This document shows, in pieces, positions 59,801 through 64,000 of a stretch of 64,000 nucleotides of DNA. This stretch comes from Protonemura montana (lineage: Eukaryota; Arthropoda; Insecta; Plecoptera; Nemouridae), in contig OX387607.1 of the NCBI GenBank assembly GCA_947568835.1, forward strand, positions 16,853,701 through 16,917,700, written 5' to 3'. Position 1 is the stretch's first letter. Each line of letters begins with the position of its first letter. The notes under the pieces were generated by a model. The model searched no databases. It saw only the letters and a program-made list of their open reading frames with translations, and was not told the DNA's origin. The position numbers were made by a program, and so were the translations under genes.

Positions 59801-62293
59801 CTTTACAATTTCAATACTACTAGCATTAAATTTCGATGCATATACTCAACAATTAGCTATGAAATGACAACAATAGATTTTGTTTAAGTAATGTTACACA
59901 ATTGCTACCTTGGACAAGTCTAACCAGATAATAGGTATGTAGGCATCTGAAACTGGGACATGATCTTATCACGTACTTTGGGGCTCGGACCAAACTTAAA
60001 CTCAAGTACTCCAGAGCAAACTCAATCTCAATCCCAAACTCAAACGCTTATCAAACTAATCTTTTATTCCATTGTCAGCATTGGGAGAGTTTTTTTTTAG
60101 CTATTACAGAGAAACCTCGTAAAATTCAAGTTGGTAATTACAAAGAAAAGGTGATCTGAGAGCTTGACGGTAATAAACCCAGACTTCTTGGAAATAACTC
60201 TGTGCCTGGGGACATAATTAGGATCTTGTTTATTAAAGAGAAACTTCTGGTAATGGATATCTCAGGCTATGAAACTCAAAAGAATAACATTTTATCTGAA
60301 TGATACTGAACTTAATAGAAAAAATAAATTAATTCCGCATTAATCTTCAACAATATCAATTGGCGCAGTGAAAGGACTTGGACCCCCGGTAGTGTAAATG
60401 CACTTTTTTTTATTATGCACTTTGTGCAGTTATTGCAACATTCATGTGAAGTGTGGTACAAAGCGACAGCAAAAGAGCAACGCTCTCATCAGCTGATGCA
60501 AAAACAACTAAATTAAGAAGATAAGAATCAGAACATAATCCAAGCATCATTATCGCAATCAATGGCTAATCAATAATATGCCACACTTCAAACTGTCCCA
60601 AACGGTAACAAAGACGATGTTAATTTTTTTCTTTATCAAAATAGTCAATCATTTGTTAAAGTACTTGTAATAATTGTCTCCAAATCTAAGCTTCCTTTCC
60701 TTCCCATAACAACAAGGTTAGCTCAAGTACATGCATTACTCATTACCAAACCAATTCAATTGTATGCTTATCATTTTCATGTACATTTCCATTTTTTTCT
60801 TCTAAAATTATATATTGTGATCAAAGGTGTTTTGATTGTTTAATGCCACTGAAGTAGACCTGAAATGTATGACATGAGTTTATGACAAAAATATATTACA
60901 GAGAATGGGTTCAGAGACTGACAGTTTTGATAAGAGATAAGGATGACCTTTGTATGATCTTTGATTATAAGTATAACCATCAATAGATATTGAAAAAGTC
61001 AATAATGTTCAAAAGAGTATCGCTCTAGAAAATGATAAATAAATAATATTTACTGTTGATATCTGGCATATGACCTATCTGCACAGATGTTTCCTATTCT
61101 GACAAAATAAACCATAATAAACATGGAAAAACAAATCACCTCTCATCCTATTTGTGAAATCACCCAGTAATAACAGTAATCAGAAGCCGTCGGTATCTGG
61201 TATTTGAAACTGGTATTAGATGGGTGACCATCATACACATGACCATCATACACATAACCATCATACACATGACCATCATACACATGACTATCATACACAT
61301 GACCATCATACACATGACCATCATACACATGACCATCATACACATGACCATCATACACATGACCATCATACACATGACCATCATGCACGTGACCATCATA
61401 CACATGACCATCATACACATGACCATCATGCACGTGACCATCATACACATGACCATCATACACATGACCATCATACACATGACCATCATACACATGACCA
61501 TCATACACATAACCATCATACACATGACCATCATACACATGACCAGTTCTGTTCGGGAGAGAGGTTGGAGGGATGAAAGTTAAGCAACACTGCGCTGGGT
61601 CAGGTACTGGATGGGTGACCATCGTACACATGACCAGTTCTGTTCGGGAGAGAGGTTGGAGGGATGAAAGTTAAGCAACACTGCGCTGGGTCAGGTATTG
61701 GATGGGTGACCATCATACACATGACCAGTTCTGTTTGGGAGAGAGGTTGGAGGGATGAAAGTTAGTACAGCAACTTCACTCGTCTTGCTTATCAACCTCT
61801 CAACAGCATGGATTTGTGGAGGAATCCTGTTGTTTGCGTTGTACCGTCCTTCGGAAGGGACGTTAAGCCGGTTTTTTTCGTTAGGAGTAGGCTTTCTGTA
61901 CTTCTAGGGTAGGTTAGACATTATCCACTGGTTCACCGACGCCATTAGACCAGTGATACATGCATAGTTTTTATTAATCACAACAAATCAATCAATCAAA
62001 CCAGTTTAATTAAATCAATAATTGTAAGGACTGACCAGCCAACAAGAAAAACATTTAAAACCAAAGCTTTTTGTCTGTATTCTCACCGTCTTCTCTATCG
62101 CGTGGTCGAGCAGTTTCCGCTTGTATTGGCGCTGATCTTTGCGCAGCTGCGTTCCATGTCGATCGAGTCCGCTCGATGTAATCCGCTCGTTCATTCCCGA
62201 GCGATCTTGCGACAGAACGCTCATCCGCGGCTTCGATATCGTGTCCCATTTCGAGTAGACTTTTTGCAACGAGCCTGCGAGGATGTCTACCAT
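44888..62293 (-). CDS. GPAM: GPAM: mitochondrial-type glycerol-3-phosphate acyltransferase, 13 exons
   Basis: The enzyme acylates glycerol-3-phosphate to lysophosphatidate, the first step of glycerolipid synthesis, in the outer mitochondrial membrane in known animals. Minus-strand exons: 62293-62087, 59467-59318, 54070-53912, 53238-53066, 52096-51863, 51147-50960, 50284-50049, 49395-49161, 48460-48276, 47729-47549, 47007-46673, 45891-45699, 45111-44888; phases close to 899 aa (human about 828). Acyltransferase motifs: HRSHLD about 273-278 (catalytic His/Asp), GAFFIKRR about 315-322, FFIEGGRTRTGK about 354-365, and PVSLNY in exon 7. Later blocks also fit GPAT1 (DLGFSG-like VGFSGES; ELSYYSN). 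The N-terminal exons diverge most. An acceptor lies about 10 bases before the ATG, so a noncoding exon upstream is likely. Confidence 0.96.
45246..45380. repeat. G-rich minisatellite (GGGGCATGGGACATGGGACA type), GPAM intron 12
   Basis: Irregular 7-bp modules CATGGGA/CATGGGG/CCTGGGG/CACGGGA. Runs of three or four G every few bases on the plus strand, which is the template strand for GPAM. Confidence 0.9.
47205..47320. mobile_element. Foldback MITE, family 2, one arm
   Basis: AATTATCAGAAATTCCCCTA ... TTTTTATCTCCAGTAAGTTG ... TTTCTTTACCACGGCAAATATCC, matching the right halves of the 33.2- and 59.1-kb copies. Confidence 0.5.
47786..48195. repeat. GGGATT-rich minisatellite in GPAM intron 9
   Basis: About 35 modules of GGATAGGGATT and TTGCATAGGGAT in mixed order. 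Three frames on the minus strand remain open (NPYPIPIQ-type peptides) through composition only. Confidence 0.93.
49396..50040. repeat. 114-bp tandem repeat filling GPAM intron 7
   Basis: About five copies; the CAAACGTTGAATCTACC start recurs at 49431, 49545, 49659 and onward every 114 bp. The first copy overlaps the acceptor zone of exon 8, and later copies keep a CAG with the same surroundings. The array takes up nearly the whole 650-bp intron. Confidence 0.92.
50424..50690. mobile_element. Foldback MITE, family 1, complete palindrome (GPAM intron 6)
   Basis: Outer end TTTTAGACTCATGTCTACTT; arms of about 120 bp with AACTAAATTTCCCAACGTTT and its inverse; short loop TAAAAACAGTCTTTACCCAT. The right terminal part is truncated. 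Confidence 0.85.
51343..51420 (-). mobile_element. Detached 5S-SINE tail, minus orientation
   Basis: On the minus strand, CACTCATTTACCGACGCCAT and GTCAAAACAGTGCATCGTTA match the SINE tail; no 5S head. It abuts the 29-bp repeat array in GPAM intron 5. Confidence 0.7.
51421..51795. repeat. 29-bp minisatellite in GPAM intron 5
   Basis: About 13 copies of CACAATATCCAGCCTCTTGG plus CATCCTATT. Three frames stay open for more than 130 codons, again by lack of stops. It ends about 70 bp from the exon 5 donor. Confidence 0.95.
52175..52230 (+). mobile_element. Diverged fragment of the TTGCAAACGCTTGCAA tail
   Basis: GATTTAAATTGCAAATACTT then GCAGTGGGTAAAGTATTTTA. Old copy next to a 5S-like element. 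Confidence 0.5.
52261..52397 (-). mobile_element. 5S-like element without SINE body, minus orientation
   Basis: Minus strand: GTTTGTCGTGTTGGAAACAC, CGAAGTTAAGCAACACTG, TATTGGATGGGTGACCACCG, then ATGTTTGGCGTGTTGG, so the start motif recurs at the end. Nearer to 5S rRNA length (about 120) than the SINE copies. It lacks the CATCATACACATG segment. GPAM intron 4. Confidence 0.7.
52428..53060 (+). mobile_element. Solo transposon end with 84-bp tandem expansion (GPAM intron 4)
   Basis: GGGCTCATTCCATGTCAAAT resembles the terminus of the intact transposon at 54830 (GGGTCATTCCATGTGTAATC). A segment ACAGCTACAGAGTTCCAGGA ... CTGAAAGC ... CTACTTGAATAT also corresponds to its TIR (GAGCTACAGAGCTGGG ... CTGAAAGG ... 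CTACCTGAATAT). This segment is repeated about five times, starting at 52611 with period 84. No opposite end is seen; the array stops at the exon 4 donor. Confidence 0.7.
53540..53620 (-). repeat. Dispersed repeat end, copy 2
   Basis: Inverse of the 43100-43205 copy (TTCTATTAGCCTCAGGCAAT). GPAM intron 3. Confidence 0.6.
54830..55315. repeat. Left terminal inverted repeat
   Basis: About 480 bp, matching 58466-58940 inverted with few differences: a T-tract length change, a roughly 10-bp insertion near 54857, and CCCGGGCG versus CCCGCGCG. Confidence 0.9.
55752..58334 (+). CDS. Transposase of the intact DNA transposon, 860 aa
   Basis: One uninterrupted frame between the TIRs. The N-terminal 120 residues hold a Cys/His cluster (CHLHEKKF, CHHKLCC, CSTCRKLL) that could bind zinc and the TIRs. 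Acidic residues in conserved-looking contexts are candidates for a D-D-D/E nuclease: VVGDFAENY (D513), IYFSDGAAAQY (D597) and SHGKGPCDGVGGTVKR (D638), although the third catalytic residue is uncertain. A Glu-rich stretch follows near 745-755, then a C-terminal domain. Proteins with the GKGPCDGVGG-like block are common as uncharacterised repeats in invertebrate genomes. The lack of stops and near-identical TIRs suggest recent activity. No intron is needed. Confidence 0.85.
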   Translation: MCSIGLFFEEECGPIEDLAIKSIESFNSDQQLSLALRTKCDNVKTVCHLHEKKFLRLYSCHHKLCCDPFQAHCGIVKVNGLREINAASRTKYLEIADLIPGKKLCSTCRKLLSLRLKELTTVSVLTPTKSTELDLPFVDIPCEADAVNQSLAAFGVSPINTTKLKGKSMFYSKRKFSEITQGVKKRLELVSPSNEEISKEDLTSSEECKDSIRDGSEIIAQLKEKFKTSTRSEKITILSVLPKSWSIKRIMQEFNASNHLVRKTKQLVKAQGILPSANQKAGKTLSPDCIQLIEEFYENDDVSRVMPGKKDFVSVKVGDNRVHRQKRLVLSNLSEVYRSFKDKYPDIKVGFSKFAELRPKHCVLAGAAGTHSVCVCTIHQNVKLMALGAKLPLLSDGTIKSYQHCLASLMCNPPLLNCFVGKCGNCPGTDELREWLEISFSENFIDSVTYKQWLSTDRCTLETITKPTDEFVDCFIEKCILLRNHDFIARQQAAFMQEKKANLKPGEVLVVGDFAENYSFVLQDAAQGYHWNNSQCTLHPFVCYFKPEDRDIQHLSYVVISDSLTHDTVTVHTFQKHLIRHLKQNISDVSHLIYFSDGAAAQYKNKKNFSNLCHHEVDFELTAEWHFFATSHGKGPCDGVGGTVKRNAARASLQKPYADQIMTPIDFYRWATENVWTVNFVFVANEEITANGIKLKERFKELKTIVGTRSFHAFYPKSLTSLHVKHFSLSEEINIVKIVEKNEEGEEEEEEEEEEATAAEIPEFEFKDVGSFITVAYNEDWWLACVLEKSSQSLELQVNFLHPHGPAPSYFYPSVQDKLIVAFADVLTLADPNTATGRTYFLSATDTNRATAGLIKYVPQ
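58466..58940. repeat. Right terminal inverted repeat
   Basis: Inverse of 54830-55315; ends GTGATTACACATGGAATGAC CC at 58940. Confidence 0.9.
59090..59215. mobile_element. Foldback MITE, family 2, right half
   Basis: GGAAATTCTAGAAATTTCTC, then AATTTTCTTCTCCAATAAGT and TTCCCTTCTAAACC, matching 33300-33405. GPAM intron 2. Confidence 0.5.
61205..61999 (+). mobile_element. 5S-rRNA-derived SINE with an internal 15-bp expansion
   Basis: The 5' head is lost. After TATTAGATGGGTGACCATCA comes a 15-bp array, then two normal 91-bp-type units (starting near 61582 and 61672), the ACGTTAAGCCGGT body (partly deleted) and the GACGCCATTAGACCAGT tail. GPAM intron 1. Confidence 0.85.
61228..61545. repeat. 15-bp array (ACCATCATACACATG), about 21 copies
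   Basis: The unit is exactly the GACCATCATACACATGACCA segment found once per SINE unit elsewhere. A GCACGTG variant occurs at 61385 and 61430. Frames such as VYDGH repeats are by-products. Confidence 0.95.
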
Positions 62294-62303
62294 GCTGGTA
62301 GCT

Positions 62304-64000
62304 CTGCGGGACCAACAAACACCTAGTTAGCGATCATTGCAAGTCGATTGATAATTCCGTTATAAAGCTTCGCTCAGCGGGGTGCGATACCATTACTTTT
62401 CTCCTGTAAGTCGAGATGAGATTGCTAATTTATTTCTATGCTGACAATTGAACAAATCGAATTGCACAACTGAATTTAAGATGACAACACGAGACTATTT
62501 TTTGCATGACAATTAAATGAATTTGCAACTTTTGCAAACAAGTTAGAACAGAGATGTTAATGTTGGAGAATATTTTTTAAATAAATCCCCGATTGGCACG
62601 ATCTCATGGTTCGAATCACCTAACAGCCGACAGAATTTCTTGATCATTTCAGCATAGGTACCTGGACAGTGGTTTCCAACACACAGCATTTCTTATAGTT
62701 ACCAAGGTCAAGGTAAGACTAGAGGTGGAACTCAAGATAAACCACGATGCCAAAGCACCAAGAAATATACTGAGCAATTTGTTAGATAAATTTACTTTCC
62801 GTACACATAACGTAGGAGTTACAAGTGGTACCACTACGCTAGTCCTGTCTGAAAGACAATTCGAGATCAGATGCAAAGCACACTTTAGCTATACTCGTTA
62901 AAAAAAAACCGGTGAAACAATTGTAATTACTATCGATTATGGATTTATTACTTTCTTATCTGCATTTTACCCATAAAGCGATCGAATTCAGAGTCGGCCG
63001 ATTTGAATTCCATAAACCAACGCCAAATGAAGCAGAAAGTATTAGCAAGTACCAATGTAGATCCTGAATTTTTACCTTGCACCTACCAAACAAATGAGCA
63101 AATAATCAACACATGATTCATCAATAATTTAAACATGCAGGTAGCTAGTTGATTGTTCTATCACGAGTTATCAGGTAATTGGCAATTAAATTGCACTTCT
63201 GCGCGTTCATATTTCCTAGGGATCAGCCTTGAAGTTGAAACGGGCAGCATGAAGAGGATGATTGGCTATTGTCTTGCAGAAGTGGCTACTGGCCATAGAA
63301 GTAGAAGTCATTGACATGAATTACAGACTAGCAACAAGTGCGTCAGCAAATTTAATCTACCTTGACACTCGCGACTTTATTTCCAAGTCAGTAGGTGAAT
63401 GATGATGCAAACTTTCGGATATTTACGACAGTGATCTGACCGTATTGTATGTTTTAGGTTACTGTTCTTTTGAACGCTATAGGTAAGCCAGACGGACTAG
63501 AGACTGCGAGACTTTGAAGTACATAAAAAAGGCAACAGAGAGTTTAAAGTGTCTATGTGGCGTTCCTAGGTTATTATGGTCGGTCTAGTCTGACAGACGG
63601 CACGAGTTGTACGGAAATTAAACATAAGATAGCAATGAATCTTGAGCAACACAAATTGCGATGCACACACAATCGCATGGCGAAAGTAATTAGTCCCGAA
63701 TGCATGCAAATATGAAGTTATCGCGTTTCCGCAATAAGTAGAAAAAGTTCAAAACAAGTTTCTTTGCCGTTTGACCCTAAAGACACGGCGACGTGAAACC
63801 GCGTGATGTTCAATTGAAAAGTCGAAAGATTTTTGATATCGTTTCGCACAAACTTTTGAACCCTAGATAAGAAACGACAAAGAGATTGATTTAATTTCAA
63901 CTGGCGATGACTTGATCGAATGTCGCGTTGACCTCCATCCTTCATTCACCGGACATAGCTTAATAATATGTGTCGCCATAAACACGAGGCTAAATGTTTG
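62304..64000. other. Region upstream of GPAM; no gene recognised
   Basis: AT-rich, no coding resemblance. GPAM's promoter and any noncoding first exon should lie here or beyond the window edge. Confidence 0.5.

Noticed and set aside
61143-61631. Long His/Asp- or VYDGH-repeat frames on both strands
   Set aside because: By-product of the 15-bp array; all frames are open because the unit lacks stops.

Overview
The window is nuclear DNA from an animal. Genes are split into many short exons with GT-AG introns of a few hundred bases to several kilobases, and the intergenic and intronic DNA is AT-rich by eye and crowded with SINEs, foldback elements and minisatellites. The genes are metazoan (NELFA, mitochondrial-type GPAT, LRRC27-like, CCDC82-like) and include a complete ebony gene, so I read it as a non-vertebrate animal. 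I cannot name the species or phylum from sequence alone.

Layout. (1) 1.17-13.61 kb, plus strand: a 13-exon ebony gene (beta-alanyl amine synthetase; 873 aa as assembled), followed by a 5'-truncated LINE at about 13.68-14.34 kb. (2) 14.3-19.2 kb: no gene recognised. (3) 29.33-19.98 kb, minus strand: an 8-exon NELFA gene (560 aa) whose fifth intron holds a 2.3-kb array of a 71-bp repeat. (4) 29.77-32.33 kb, plus strand: a 6-exon LRRC27-like gene, divergent from NELFA across a roughly 450-bp shared promoter region with a palindromic CRE. (5) 42.49-34.84 kb, minus strand: a CCDC82-like gene with a DUF4211 domain, one apparent GC-AG intron and one unresolved junction. (6) 62.29-44.89 kb, minus strand: a 13-exon mitochondrial-type glycerol-3-phosphate acyltransferase gene (GPAM, 899 aa), with an intact 4.1-kb DNA transposon in its second intron.

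All the exon structures were assembled by hand from splice consensus, reading phase and family similarity. Phases close exactly for ebony, NELFA, LRRC27-like and GPAM. The genes have no obvious common pathway: ebony conjugates beta-alanine to amines, NELFA pauses RNA polymerase II, and GPAM makes lysophosphatidate.

The most unusual content is repetitive. A 5S-rRNA-derived SINE family has its internal promoter segment tandemly multiplied (91-bp units, up to six). A second, tRNA-like element has its head multiplied into 52-bp arrays of 7, 13 and 9 units. At 35.6 kb the two are fused. In ebony the 5' splice site of exon 1 lies inside a 57-bp repeat, giving four in-frame consensus donors. In GPAM a 114-bp array copies a 3' splice-site region. 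Several more minisatellites sit in GPAM introns, one of them apparently seeded in the end of a relative of the intact transposon.
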